A stretch of DNA of 64,000 bases, from NCBI GenBank assembly GCA_014155875.1, contig JACEFZ010021689.1:62001-126000 (forward strand), written 5' to 3'. Both the position numbers and the translations under genes were made by a program. This stretch comes from Cepaea nemoralis. Lineage: Eukaryota; Mollusca; Gastropoda; Stylommatophora; Helicidae. Shown piece by piece: positions 20,171 to 31,949 of the stretch; the first letter of the stretch is position 1, and the number at the start of each line of letters is the position of its first letter. The notes under the pieces were generated by a model. It saw nothing but the letters and a program-made list of their open reading frames with translations. It was not told the DNA's origin and ran no database searches.

Positions 20171-21290
20171 CTATTGCAAAAGAAAATATGGTTGTTAATA
20201 CTAAAGTTGAAAAAGAAATATGAAGGCAATAAACACATGCACAAGAGTTGTTGAATGAAACCATGATGTTTCTCGTGAGAGGTCAGGGTTCGCATATCAC
20301 ACCATCACCAGTCTTGGATCAGATCTGTGTTCTCATCCCGATGTCATATGACCAATCCATTCAGGTGTTTATCTCTGTCTTTTTTCCCATTAAGTATGCC
20401 AGTTGTCACTGGGTTTTCAAAATTATTTCTTTGCTGATCCAGCAGCTTGTCTTGTTGCATTTGTGTTACCTTTCCTCTGGGGTAAACTAGGCAGGCCGAG
20501 AGAGGGATTATGCTGCATGGGCAACACCATGGTCTATACAATACAGCCCAGGTCTGTGCTATGAAGAGGGATAACTCCACCCCAGGACTGCATGAAGTGT
20601 GTGATCAGCCACAATCGCTATTGCCGTGGGTTGCAATTATACCTTTTTTTTTTTTTCAAAGCAGAATGTAACAAGATGCCAGTAATATAAGATTGAATTA
20701 AAATAACTGTCTGAGACATGGGTTAAATTAATAACCAGGTCAGGATTAATTTTTAGAACAGGAGTTAAAATACCAGATAAATGATCAGCTACCTGGTGTT
20801 CAAGGGCGAGACAACAAACTGCAAATAAGACAACCCCAAACAAAACTCTTGGACAATATCTTAATATCCCGGCTAGAAGAAGAGAGATTAATTAGCTGCA
20901 CGTGTGCCAAGACCTGAAGATATCGTCATCAAGTACATTGCCAACTGGCGTGAGTGATCAAGTTCCTCCACACCTTGTGATCTGAAACAGCATGCATCAA
21001 TTCATGTGCTGACATCTTTCTGTGCAATAATATAAGGCTGTCAAGAATCATCTTTGGTGTCTTTATCTCTCTTACCACAAATCTTTCCAGCTGTCACATT
21101 TTAGTTGTTTGTTTTTTTTTGTTCTCGTAATGAGGCCAATATAAAAGACAATTGGCTCTTTCTGATGTTTGTGCTAAGTTGCCCTTGTGTCTTCTCTCTC
21201 AGAAACATTTAAACAACTCATTTTGGCTCTCTAAGGAACTTTCAGCAATCTTCTGTAAAACCACATAAAGGACATAAACTACCATGTTAC

Positions 21291-21477
21291 CTGTTTGGCT
21301 TCAACAGCAGATGTGTACTCTTTCCCAAAGCTAAGCTCGGTAATAGAAACATCATCCAGGATGATGTGGAAATCTTGGCTCTCTGGGTCAGTTCCCTTCT
21401 AATCAGGAGAGAAAACCTGTTGACGCTGGGTGATCAGCTGGGAGGCGTTGAATTTGGCCACAACACTCTTCAAAAAC
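21291..21477 (-). CDS. PHB2: PHB2 exon 5 with three single-base indels
   Basis: Encodes [20 protein letters not shown] and, after frame changes, LLIRREL-like and [20 protein letters not shown] segments (residues 140-201). The donor is GTAAC at 21286-21290. The exon measures 187 nt instead of the 186 expected from its phases. There is one extra T in the T run at its 5' end (about 21472-21476), one extra T in CAGGTTTTCTC (about 21410-21420), and one missing G before the DF codons (about 21370-21375). Splice sites and flanking exons are intact, so homopolymer assembly errors are more likely than a dead gene. Confidence 0.88.
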
Positions 21478-21599
21478 CTGAGGATGTTGAATGCTAAATG
21501 CTATAAAGCCAGCAGAAGTTATATATTAATTCTCAGGAAAGTTATAAAGAAGTATAGATTTATTGTTTTTTTTTTTTTTTTTTCGCTCGCTCGCTTTGA

Positions 21600-21820
21600 A
21601 CTCAAGCAAAGTCCATAAACGCTACTTCCAATAGTGCTGGATGAATTCCACTCTTTAGATTCAAGAGAATTCCATATTCATTTTCTATTAAAATTTTTAC
21701 AGATTCATCTGTATATGCATGGGTCCCATTGTTACTGGAGTAATGTTCTTTGATGTAGTTTAGGGCTATTTTTAGTGCTATGTAGTTCCTGATGCCTTGA
21801 TTCACTGGTGTGCAATTCAC
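21600..21820 (-). pseudogene. Decayed relative of the Ingi-like LINE (RNase H start)
   Basis: Minus strand reads LNYIKEHYSSNNGTHAYTDE and IENEYGILLNLKSG, aligning with the first RNase H block of the full-length LINE (LNYIKEHYPSRNWTHAYTDG). The catalytic glycine context is changed and the rest is missing. It is an older, 5'- and 3'-truncated copy. A SINE-like end (GCTCGCTCGCTTTGAACTC) abuts it at 21583. Confidence 0.6.
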
Positions 21821-22009
21821 TGGTGTTTAAGTGTCTCCACAAGCTCTACATTGATGGTTCTGTCATAACATTTTAATCCATCTGTTCTGTGCTGGCAGCA
21901 ATTAATGAATGTTTGTATCTTATTAGTAATTGTTATAGTCGTCCTCCATGTCTGCCATCTATTCAGTAATACAAATTTAACATTAAATGTTTCTTTAAAG
22001 AAGTTAAAG

Positions 22010-22330
22010 AGGAAAGGCCAGACACAAAATCAGAATGCGACAATTAGTATTGGGAATCTTCGCTGACTGTTGAAGATGAGGACGGAGCATGTATGGGAAT
22101 GTCCCAAGTGCATTTATGGAAATGTCCTCATTGCTGTGATATACAAATATTCTTGTTTGGACACACCTCTCACCACGCCCTCCGCAGTAGCCTTACCTGC
22201 TAGCTTGTCAGCCCACTCATTTCCTTGTACTCCCTCATGCCCTGGCACGAAGATGAAACTAATCTTTGCCAGCCGAGACCACTCCAGAGACAGCAACTAC
22301 TCTCTCTTCGCATCCACCCCATCTCTAACC
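22010..22330. pseudogene. Two opposed pieces of the second LINE family
   Basis: At 22030-22140 the plus strand carries the TGGGAATGTCC 3'-end signature. At 22114-22296 the minus strand encodes FVPGHEGVQGNEWADKLAGK, an RNase H end. The two pieces point in opposite directions and meet near 22115-22150, so an inversion or twin insertion is likely. Confidence 0.5.
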
Positions 22331-22369
22331 TCTTGAGCATGCTCACTGAGTCGCTAAGGAAACATGCCC

Positions 22370-24240
22370 TAGTGAATTCTTGCCTTGTGCATTATCTTAA
22401 TATTTTCATCTGTTCCCTCATAAATTAAACCATTTTAATTTATGTTCCCCCATAAATTAACCCAACACCTATGAATACATCCTGGCGTGTTTTCTTAAAC
22501 ATGTTCGTAGAGTGGACACTCAGTATGCCTGTGTGTGAATAACAGTGTTCTCTGTTCAGATATGCAGTATCATCTCCCAGGTTTGAGTTGACTGCCACAT
22601 GCAGACTACAGCAACCAAGGAGCAACAACCCACATCTCTGGTTGTTTTCAGGACCCCTGCACTTTCATCATCACAGATTCTGGCCATTTTGGACATTCAC
22701 AAGTAAAATGTTGAGTATTCACGAACTGTGTGCACACATGCAAGTGTAATATGTCTGTGTGAGTGAGTGGTCCACCAATGAGCTGTGATGTTACAGTTTA
22801 GGTTATTGAACATGGGTAATCATCTAAAATGGGTTTTAGGAATTTTGTGTTAAAAGTACAGGCAGTTGGCATGGTAACGGCATTACCTATCTAATGTTGA
22901 TTGGTCTATAATAAAATGAGGCTAGCACCATATACCCGATATTCCTTAAAGGCGTGGAAAAGTCTCCTTTACTTCTACCTTCACATGGGGAGTTGCTGGA
23001 TATTTGTTAGTCACAGACATATACATCTCACTGCTGAAGTTTCCACAGTTCGATAAATAAACCAAAGATACCAAATATCTGGCTAATGGAAGATAATCGC
23101 CATTTAGCACCAGCATCTTTTCCTCATGTTTTGATTCACTGGTGTTTAATTCTCTCCATCCGGGAAGGATAACCCGGTCAAAAAATGCCCGCAGAAGTCG
23201 GATGTGTCGGCTTAACGGCGCAAGAGTGCAGCTCTGCTGTAAACAGGCACAATGCAATCACATCCGAAAAAAAAACTCCGGATGAACGAAGAAGAAGAAG
23301 AATTCTCTCCATGAGCTCCACATATGTGATTCTGTTGTACCGTTTTACTGCATTTATTTTGTCCAGGTAAAAGTAAGTTAGTTGTTCTCCAGGTTTCTGA
23401 CCTATTCACTAGTATCAACTTAACATTAAAGTTAAATATTCTTATTTGGTGTTACATGTAATTTCTTTTAACTTTTACAAATTCCTAATGCTATGAGAGC
23501 TACTCACCTTCTCTTGCCTTGTGTATTATTTAAATTTTTTCTTGTTTCCACACCAATTAACCCATTTTGATATCTTTATCTGTTCCCTCATAAATTAACC
23601 CACGGCCTACGAATATATCTGGACCGTGTTTTCTTAAGCGTGTTCAAGGAGTGGACACTCAGTATGCCTGTGTGTGTAGTGTGTGTATAACATGTTCTCT
23701 GTTCAGATATGCAGTATCAGCTCCCAGGTTTGAGTTGACTGCCACATGCAGACTACAGCAACCAAGGAGCAACAACCCACATCTCTGGTTGTTTTCAGGA
23801 CCCCTGCACTTTCATCACCACAGATTCTGGCCATTTGGACATTCACAAGTGGTGATTGTAAATATTGTGAATTGTGTGTACACATGCATGTGTAATTATG
23901 ATAGATGATAAACAGACTGTCATGTTGCAATTTACAATATGGTATATTAATTAAGTCAGTCAACCCCAGAATTCTTTGGCTATGTGTGATTTACTAGACA
24001 ACTTTAAATTCACTGCTTTGCCATTGCTTTCTGAATGACTGACGCTCATACTATTATTAACAATCAACACAAGGCGGTCCTGCCTCACAATGTAAATGGG
24101 TAGTTGTCTAAAATGGGTACCAAACAATGTCCGGGGAAGTAGACAACATCACCCACCTAGTGCTGACTGGTCTATAATATGGGACTAGAACCATATACCC
24201 ATCATGCCTAAAGGTGTGGAGAAGAATGCTCTTGTACAAT
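22370..24240 (+). repeat. Local direct duplication in PHB2 intron 4
   Basis: Segments 22370-22960 and about 23500-24220 match in order. Both contain CCCTCATAAATTAA, GAGTGGACACTCAGTATGCC, AGATATGCAGTATCA, ACTACAGCAACCAAGGAGCA and ACCATATACCC. They are offset by about 1.15 kb and moderately diverged, so the duplication is old. The second unit also holds a family B repeat near 23955-24080. Confidence 0.7.
23147..23312 (+). mobile_element. Tail-only LINE/SINE copy with clean target-site duplication
   Basis: Element from CCGGGAAGGATAACCCGG (23159) to the (GAA)n tail (about 23300), equal to the LINE 3' terminal ~140 bp. It is flanked on both sides by AATTCTCTCCAT. The clean duplication shows it was retroposed as this short unit rather than being left by truncation of a larger insert at the locus. 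Confidence 0.85.
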
Positions 24241-24405
24241 GTGTAATCATAGTTTTTGCTCTTGTCTGGGAAGTGTAGATGTCCGATGCACTACTCTAGA
24301 ATAAGGTGGGGTATACCATCTTGTTCATACTGCTGTGAAAATCACAAATACCATGAAAGACACCAGGTCTCCTTGACATAAGAGGCAGAAATTGTATCTC
24401 TTGGT

Positions 24406-24565
<160 letters not shown>

Positions 24566-24589
24566 AAACAGAGAGCACCAGATATGCAC

Positions 24590-24745
24590 TAGGAACCCAC
24601 TCTGACTTCTGAGGTACTTGTTAATTTATATCCCCAAGACAAGTACGAAAACTCAACATTTTAGTCCAACTGTCCTGTGTTGGGGATGAACCCGCTACCT
24701 CAGCACACAAGATGTTTAAGAACAAGCGCACTTATCCTGTCTCTT
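24590..24745 (-). repeat. tRNA-derived SINE (family A), partial
   Basis: Matches the body and head of the SINE at 15955-16250: ACTCTGACTTCTGAGGTACT, ATCCCCAAGACAAG, then TTGGGGATGAACCC (box B-like region, reversed) and the A-box side near 24730. The distal end is missing. Confidence 0.55.
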
Positions 24746-24806
24746 TAATGAACAACTGGCCATACAATAAATCAACCATACGTTAACCGCATGCAACATT
24801 AATTAC

Positions 24807-24931
24807 CTCATTGCAAATGGATGGCAGAACCCTTTCATCATAATCGGTGCCCAGTTGTCTGTAAATCTGAGGTAGAGCAATGGCATTGGGTCGAGACAGG
24901 ACTCTCAGAGAGATGTTCACCATCTGCAGAT
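24807..24931 (-). CDS. PHB2: PHB2 exon 4
   Basis: 125 nt encode residues 98 (split Asp) to 139: [40 protein letters not shown]. The acceptor is TTAATGCAG and the donor GTAATT (24801-24806). This is the core of the PHB/SPFH domain and is open and in phase with exon 3. Confidence 0.96.
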
Positions 24932-25139
24932 CTGCATTAAACAACAGAAGAATACAAATGTCACTACCTGCTGTCTTTTGTACAAATACAGCAAAAGACC
25001 CATTTCCATGCCTTAAGGTGTGTTGGGTATATGGTGCTGCCCCATACTTTATAGAACAATTGGCACTGTGTGGGTGATGTGGTCATTATCATGCTGGCAG
25101 TATTTATTTTCCAGAAACTTCCCTCATACCCAGAGCTGG

Positions 25140-25636
25140 CCTAGGAGCCCAATTCAAATATTTGTTTCATTCACTTGCTTTCATTAGCTTACAGCCCATT
25201 CAAATATTTGTTTAGTTCCCTTGCTTTCATTAGCATACAGCCAATTCAATTGTTTGTTTCATTCCCTTGCTTTGGGACACAGCGGTGTTTCCAAGGCACC
25301 AGGGCCAGGTTCTATACTGGGCAAGACCTACTGACACGTGCTAGTCGTGCGTCCTGGGCAACAGGTCCCTTCGAGGTCCTGGCTAACGTAGTAGGATCGC
25401 TGATTCTTCCGAAGTCGGAGAGTATCTTCCTACACGGCGAGGAACCACCAGTCTGCACACCAATAAGCCAGACATGGGACAACGGATACTCACGCAAACC
25501 TCAGTTCACACTCCAGACTTCACGCTGGAGTACACAGCCAGCTAATGCAAGCAAGCATTCCCCTGCTTTTATTAGCTCACAGCCAAATCAATTGTTTGTT
25601 TCATTCCCCTTGCTTTCATTAGCTTATAGACAATTC
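25140..25636. repeat. 46-bp minisatellite, left part, with a GC-rich insert
   Basis: Imperfect ~46-bp units (CATTAGCTTACAGCCAATTC, then AATTATTTGTTTCATTCCC and TTGCTTT) occupy 25140-25275 and 25556-25636. Between them, 25276-25555 is an unrelated, more GC-rich block that I do not recognise and that has no copy elsewhere in the window. The array resumes at 30538 beyond the LINE insertion. Confidence 0.8.
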
Positions 25637-26398
25637 AACTGTTTGTTTCTTCTTCTTCTTCTTCGTTCATCCGGAGTTTTTTTTTTCCGGATGTGATTGC
25701 GTTGTGCCTGTTTACAGCAGAGCTGCGTTCTTGCGCCGTTAGGCCGACACATCCGACTTCTGCGGGCATTTGTTGACCGGGTTAACCTTCCCGGGGGTTT
25801 CTTAGGACGTTTGACTCTCACTGTTGTGGTGTTATCCCCCATCCCAGCTGGTCCATATAGAACAGCCAAAGATCCTGGTCAGCCCTCAAGGGAAGGCAGG
25901 GGCAGACCATGGGCATTCCCCGCCATCCAAGGAGGCTTCCATACTTGCAGAGCCGATACATAGCGCTCTGGTACTGGGCTCACCCAAGGAATCGTCACGT
26001 CCTGCACATGGCTGCTTAGCCTCACTTCCGTATATTGGGCCTTCCGTTCACCATAGGCTGTTCTTCCGGAAACCAGAAGTATGCAGTCTGCAGATGACAT
26101 CCACACAGTGAGCTTTCGATTCGGACTTTCCATGTAATGGATTGCTATCCAAGCAATATTCCATTTCATGCCACTAGGACACCTTTCCACCTTTATGAAG
26201 CCCACACAATGGGCTTTTGATTCGGACTTTCCACGTAATGGATTTGCTATCCAAGCAATATTCCATTCGTGCCACTAGGACACTTTTCCACCCTTTTATG
26301 AAGCCCACACAGCGAGCTTTCGATTTGGACTTTCCACATAATGGAATTTGCTATCCAAGGCAATATTCCATTTCATGCCTCTGGGTCTTCATGCACCT

Positions 26399-29300
26399 TT
26401 AAATGTCAACCTGTATATAGTTAAAGTAAGCTGCGGTCAACTTGAGCTTGTTGATATCTCCATAGAGCTTGTCCTCAAATGAAGCAGGTGTGGGCCAAAA
26501 TATCTTTCTCTGTTCTGCATACGTTGGGCAATCCTGCAGCAAATGTTTTGCTGTCATTTTTCCAGTTCTACAATTACATTCATCGGTATCTCCTATCTTT
26601 AGTTTATTGAACAAGTGGTATTTCAGCCTGTTATGTCCTGTGCGGAGTCTGAAGATTGCTACTTGTTCTCTTCGGTCGAGTTTGTAATATGCATCATCCT
26701 TCTGATGGCCTGGATGCTCTGATTCCCATTTGGTTCTATAAGTGCTTTTATCAACCTCTTTGCCTCATTATAGGTTATGTCTATGTCAGGCTGTGGTAGT
26801 CGTCCGCCCTCTTTTGCCAGTCTGTCAGCCTCTTCGTTTCCAGGTATACTGCAATGTGATGGGATCCACTGTATTACAACTTTTTTGGATTTCTGGCATA
26901 GACCATGGAGTGCTGCTCTTAGGTCAGTTAGTTCTGTGCTGTTATTGCTCTTCAGTATTGAGACAGCTGACTTTGCATCTGTGAAGATAGCTATTTGCTT
27001 CTCTTTATTTTCCTCCATCAGGAGCATTTCTGCTGCAGTTTTCAGAGCCTCTACCTCCGCTTTGAAGTTACTTGAAAATTTTCCAGTTGCCATTGAATGT
27101 GTTTTTTTCACTCCATTTTTTAAATTTAGGAGAACTCCTCCTCCTCCATTCTCTATTGAATTTTTGGCTGATCCATCTGTATATGCATGGGTCCAATTCC
27201 TGCTTGGGTAATGTTCTTTTATGTAGTTTAGGGTTATTTCTCTTCTTTCGGTTTCATGCTGAGTGTTCTTTTTCTCAATACCAGGAATGTTTTCTATCAT
27301 CTCAGGCAGTTGCTGCTGTCGCCAAGCTGGGAACTTGTGTGCATTGTGTATGGGCTTGACTGTTGATATGTTAAGAATAGGATCTGCCCTAATCCTTCGT
27401 TTTGCAGTTTCTACAAAGTTGCTACGCTTCAGTCTTCCCTTTCCAAAACCATTAAATCTGTTGTACATAGGGTGGTCTGTCAATCTTCTAAATTTTTCTG
27501 CTTGTTGCTGGGCTCTGCTATCTCTTCTATCCTGCATTGGTTGTAAACAAGTGATCTTTTCTAGTTCATTAATAGGCGTTGTCTTCAGGCTTCCAGTTAT
27601 GATTCGCATTCCTTGGTTTTGGACTCTACTTATTTTGTTAAAGTTTGACTTAGCTGCTGTTGCCCAAGCTGCAATGCCATATTCCAGTACTGGCCTCACC
27701 CGTCCAGTATATAACTTCTTGAGAACTTTCTCATCTGCTCCCCACGTTGTACCAGCAAGCTTTTTCATGATTGCCATTCTCTGCCTTGCTCTTGTTCGAT
27801 TTTTCTCAACCTGTGTCTTCCATGTCAGGCGACGATCAAAGGTGACTCCTAGATAGTTTGGATTTTCTTCATGGCGCAATATTTTTCCATTCAATACCAG
27901 CTTAGGTTGCTGAGGTTTATTTGAGAGGGAGAACACTGTGCATGTTGTTTTCTCCTCACTTATCTTCACTAGCCATGATTTTGACCAGTCCTCTAGCGCT
28001 AATAAGGCTTGCTGTATTCTGCTGTTAGCTGTGCTAATATATTCTTCAGATGTCCATATGGCTAGGTCATCTGCAAAGGAGGATGTGTGTACTCTGGCTG
28101 GAAAATTTTCTGTGATGTCATTTATATATGCTAGGAATAATGTTGGTGAAAGAACTCCTCCTTGGGGGACACCTTGCTCCAGCAGCATCATTTTGCTTGT
28201 TTGTCCTTGTACTTTTGTCCTGGCAGTTCTGTTCTCAAGGTAGTGGCTGATCCATTTATACATTTTTCCACAAACATGCATGTTTTGCAGTTTTACTTTC
28301 AGTCCTTCCTTCCATACTTTATCAAATGCTTTTTCTAAATCTATCCAGACTGCTAGTGTGTGCTTTTTCTCTTGGAAGGCATCCTCTATTTCCTGAGCTA
28401 TATAGGTTATTTGATCTTCAGTGGATCTGTACTTTCTGAATCCTGCTTGGTGTGGTGTTAAGAGTTTGTTTTCTTCCAGATGCCATGTTAGCCTGCCATT
28501 GATAATGCGTTCCATTAATTTTCCTACACAGCTAAGTAGACTGATAGGTCGATAGCCATTTGGTTCTTCCAGGTCTTTTCCTTTCTTTGGGACTGGTATT
28601 AGTATAGCTTCCTTCCATGCCTGTGGGACTATTCCTCTCTTCCAGCTGTTATTTAGGACTGCTAGTAGTTTCTTCTTTGCCTTGGTGCCTAGTCCTATTA
28701 GCATTTCATTGTGATTCCATCCTTTCCTGGTGATTTCTTCTTTTTTAGGGTATTCATTGCCTGTTCCATTTCTTCCATTGTTAGATTTGCCATCATATAT
28801 TCTGCTGCTGTCTCTGTATTTCTATGATGTATCTGTTTGTCTTTGATTGCTTTCTTCTGTTCAGTTGTAATATCAATGTGGTTTGCATTGGCATAGTGTT
28901 CCATTAGTGCATTTGCAGCCTTTTTTCCTGTAAGCAAGGCATTTCCTTGTTTAATTGTTATTTGTTTGTTTCTAGGTCCTTCATTGTTCATGGCTTTCAC
29001 TAGTTTCCATAGTTTGTTTCCATCCCTGTCAAAATTCAGGTTTTCTGTTTTTTCCCTCCAACGATCTCTTGTTGTTTGATTTACTGTTCTTTTATATTTT
29101 GCTGAGATGGCTTTGAGAGAGGTATTCGCTTCAATTGTTTGTTCTCTCTCTGCTGTCTTCCTGGCATCTTCAACTTTGTCCTCCAAACTTTGTAGTTCTT
29201 CAGTCCAGTATGGTTTGTAATTTTTCCTCGCTCCTCTTGGAATGGACTCAGTGGCTGCCTGTATTATTGCTCTGTTTAGACTTTCCACCATTTGCTTCAT

Positions 29301-30248
29301 GTTGCCATATCGTGTATTTATGTTTTCACAATATTTGTCTGTTAGTATGGCAAATCTGTCCCAATCTGCTCGTTTGTAATTCCAGCGGGGCAAGGGCTTT
29401 TGCTCCTGTGGAACATACTCCATATTCATTACAAGCTTGATTGGTCTGTGGTCACTACCTGCTAATTGGTCCAGCACATGGCGATCGATTTTGTGGAGGA
29501 TGTCTCCTGTGCAGAAAGCTAAGTCTGGAGTAGAAGTGGTAATCCATCTTCTGGAGTAGAAGCTCGGTGTGTCATCCGCTTTGTTGAGTAGATGGAGATT
29601 TGAGTCTATTTCCCAGTCCTCCACTTCATCTCCTCTTTTGTCAGTATCTGGGTATCCCCATCTTTCTGAACGGCTATTAAAGTCTCCGACAATAATGCAA
29701 TTTGTGTCAGTTATTTTCATGTTTGAGAGTGTAAGATCCTTATCTGCTGGGCTATAAAGATTGTAAATTCTTATTTTCACGTCCTTTATCATTATATCAA
29801 CACCTATAATTTCTGTTTGGTTGTCAGAGATCACAGATACTTCGCTGCAAGGTATTGTATTTCGTGTAAGTATTAGAACTCCTCCTTTATGTCCTTCGCG
29901 GTCGAAACGTGTGGCCTGATATCCCCTGACTGAAAATTTGTGCTTGGCGTTGAGGTGTGTCTCTTGAATGCATGCCACATCTATTCTATCTTTATGAAGA
30001 CGCTGTGTCAGGGATTCTTTCTTGTTATAAACTCCTTCGGCATTCCACTGTAGTATGTTGAGTGTCCTTGGTATTTGGTCAATAGCTCTTAACCTACTCC
30101 TCTGTGCCTTGACTCCACAGCACAGGGGAAGGTGACCACCAGTAGTCATGGGTGGACCCCCTCGAGGCAGGGGGCCCGGCACTATCACCGCCTGATGGGA
30201 CTTCACGGGATTAGCACCATAACGATTAATTTTCATCTGTGGCATCAT
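26399..30248 (-). pseudogene. LINE copy 3 polyprotein, two frameshifts
   Basis: From ATG at 30248 the endonuclease and start of RT are open to 28698, where one A is missing (ATCACAATGAAATG against ATCACAAATGAAATG in copy 2). RT and RNase H then continue to near 26751, where an A5 run reads A4. The zinc-knuckle part follows to the stop at 26399. Catalytic motifs (WIDLEKAFDK, FADD, TDGS, FTDAKSA) are preserved. Both breaks lie in homopolymers and may be sequencing artefacts. Confidence 0.88.
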
Positions 30249-30378
30249 GAAATGATAAAGTTACGTTGCACTGCTTTGTCAAGCCTGTGGCTCAGTACAT
30301 CCGATTTCGACAAGCATATTTTGGGGTGCTTTCCCTAGCCTTTGACTGTCCCCAGTCTACCTACAAGGCAGCAGGTTT

Positions 30379-30524
30379 GTGCGTCACTTCGTCTGGTCCC
30401 TCTCCCTTGACCTGTCCGACATGGGTGACCCTACCAGTAGCTGTGCTACCGTCGGCATAGCTCTTGGGGTCATTGGAACGCGGAAGCCCCTCTACCTCGT
30501 CAAGGTGGACGCACGGCAGAGGGG
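30379..30524 (-). ncRNA. HDV-like ribozyme candidate, LINE copy 3
   Basis: Same fold as in copy 2. P1 is CCCCTCT (30524-30518) with AGAGGGG (30493-30487). P2 is GTGCGTC (30514-30508) with GACGCAC (30385-30379). P3 is ACC/GGT around a 7-nt loop TTGACGA. J4/2 is CGAAG. Against copy 2, the P2 pair has C-G where copy 2 has T-A on both strands, a compensated change. Predicted cleavage is at 30524/30525, the exact border of the target-site duplication. Confidence 0.74.
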
Positions 30525-30537
30525 AACTGTTTGTTTC

Positions 30538-30985
30538 ATTCCCTTACTTTCATTAGCTTACAGACAACTCAATTATTTGTTTCATTCCGTTGCTTTCATT
30601 AGCTTACAGCCAATTCAATTATTTATTACATCCCCTTGCTTTCATTAGCTTACAGACAATTCAATTGTTTCACCCCTTGCTTTCATTAGCTTACAGCCAA
30701 TTCAATTATTTGTTTCACCCCCTTGCTTTCATTAGCTTAAGCCAATTCAATTATTTATTACATCCCCTTGCTTTCATTAGCTTACAGCCAATTCAATTAT
30801 TTGTTTCACCCCCTTGCTTTCATTAGCTTACAGCCAAATTTAATTATTTGTTTCACCCCTTGCTTTCATTAGCTTACAGCCAATTCAATTATTTGTTTCA
30901 CCCCTTGCTTTCATTAGCTTACAGCCAATTCAATTATTTGTTTCATCCCTTGCTTTCATTAGCTTACATCCAATTCAATGCAAAA
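30538..30985. repeat. 46-bp minisatellite, right part
   Basis: About ten units of 42-47 bp, each with CATTAGCTTACAGCCAATTC and AATTATTTGTTTCA. It continues the array split by LINE copy 3. Unit length and content vary slightly. Confidence 0.9.
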
Positions 30986-31124
30986 CTATATCCTTCATAC
31001 TATTTTGTGATTCTGCAATCCAAAAGACAAGCTGAGTATAACCATCGGACAGAGACAGTCGAAAATGTTACCTACATTATAAGACAACAACTGGGACGTG
31101 TCTCCGCTATCAATCAATTCTTAC

Positions 31125-31204
31125 CCTTGCTGCCTGTAGGAGACGAGAGCTTCCTTGGCCGAGATCGAATATCATATATAATTGGATACTGAAACCACGG
31201 AATC
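31125..31204 (-). CDS. PHB2: PHB2 exon 3
   Basis: 80 nt encode the split Arg71 through Lys97: [26 protein letters not shown]. The acceptor is CTTTCAAG (31205-31212) and the donor GTAAGA (31119-31124). Phases 2 and 1 match exons 2 and 4. The sequence is the conserved FRIPWFQ...RPR segment of prohibitin-2. Confidence 0.96.
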
Positions 31205-31949
31205 CTTGAAAGGACAACATATTTTTGTTAATTTACTAACAAATAATTTCTGCATTAACATGAAAAAGAAACAAATCATGAATCATCTCTATAAACAGCA
31301 TGTTTAGTGTAGTAAAATTAAAGTGTAAATAAAGGACCCTTACACACACCCTGTTGGACATATGGTGATAGGCCCATATTTTCATAGACCAATCAGCTCT
31401 CATTGGGTGGTTGTGATAAGTACCATTCCGGCTGACTTTACTTTCCAAGACACATTTCCTGTCATCAATTTTGGCTATATGACACAGCTGGCAAAATTTG
31501 TTAAATATACTATACTATTCTGCCTTTTTTTTTTTTCACTTTCCTCTACTACCCTTGTTTTCCTTCTTGGCCTTGGATTGGCGTCTATTGACAATGGAAT
31601 ACCTCAATTGTGTCAAGGAAATATTAAGCTTGGCCTAATCTCTGCCAGTCTGTATGTGCTGTGCTACATCAGGGCCTAGCTACGTCCTAATATCCTCTCC
31701 ACAAATGTGAAGTTCCAGTATGGGTTTTGTACACATCATTGGTTTCTTAACATGGAGGGAAAGGAGAGTTCTGCAGCACATACCCTGTGGGGACGGCACT
31801 TCCGTGGGGAAATCTCAACTCTAACATCAGATGCAAGCCTTCTTTGGGACTTGAGTGCCAATGCGTTGACAAACCCTCGACCGGATTTGCCAACCAAGCT
31901 ACCCTAGGTAGTTTGATGCAAATGTAAACCTTTGTGCCACTCTTTGATT

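Larger units (their letters stand above)
25650..30524 (-). mobile_element. Full-length Ingi/I-like LINE, copy 3 (in PHB2 intron 3)
   Basis: Complete LINE of about 4.88 kb in the same direction as PHB2 transcription. It is flanked by a 13-bp duplication AACTGTTTGTTTC (25637-25649 and 30525-30537) that lies inside the minisatellite. It has the same 5' ribozyme-like fold, ORF, 3' repeats and (GAA)n tail as copies 1 and 2. About ten residue changes separate it from copy 2 (for example MMPQMKIN for MMSQIKIN), making it the most diverged of the three. The ORF is broken by two 1-base deletions in A runs. Confidence 0.92.

Noticed and set aside
30538..30985. Regularly spaced repeats suggesting a CRISPR array
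   Set aside because: The 46-bp units are contiguous with no unique spacers, and the DNA is eukaryotic; it is a minisatellite.
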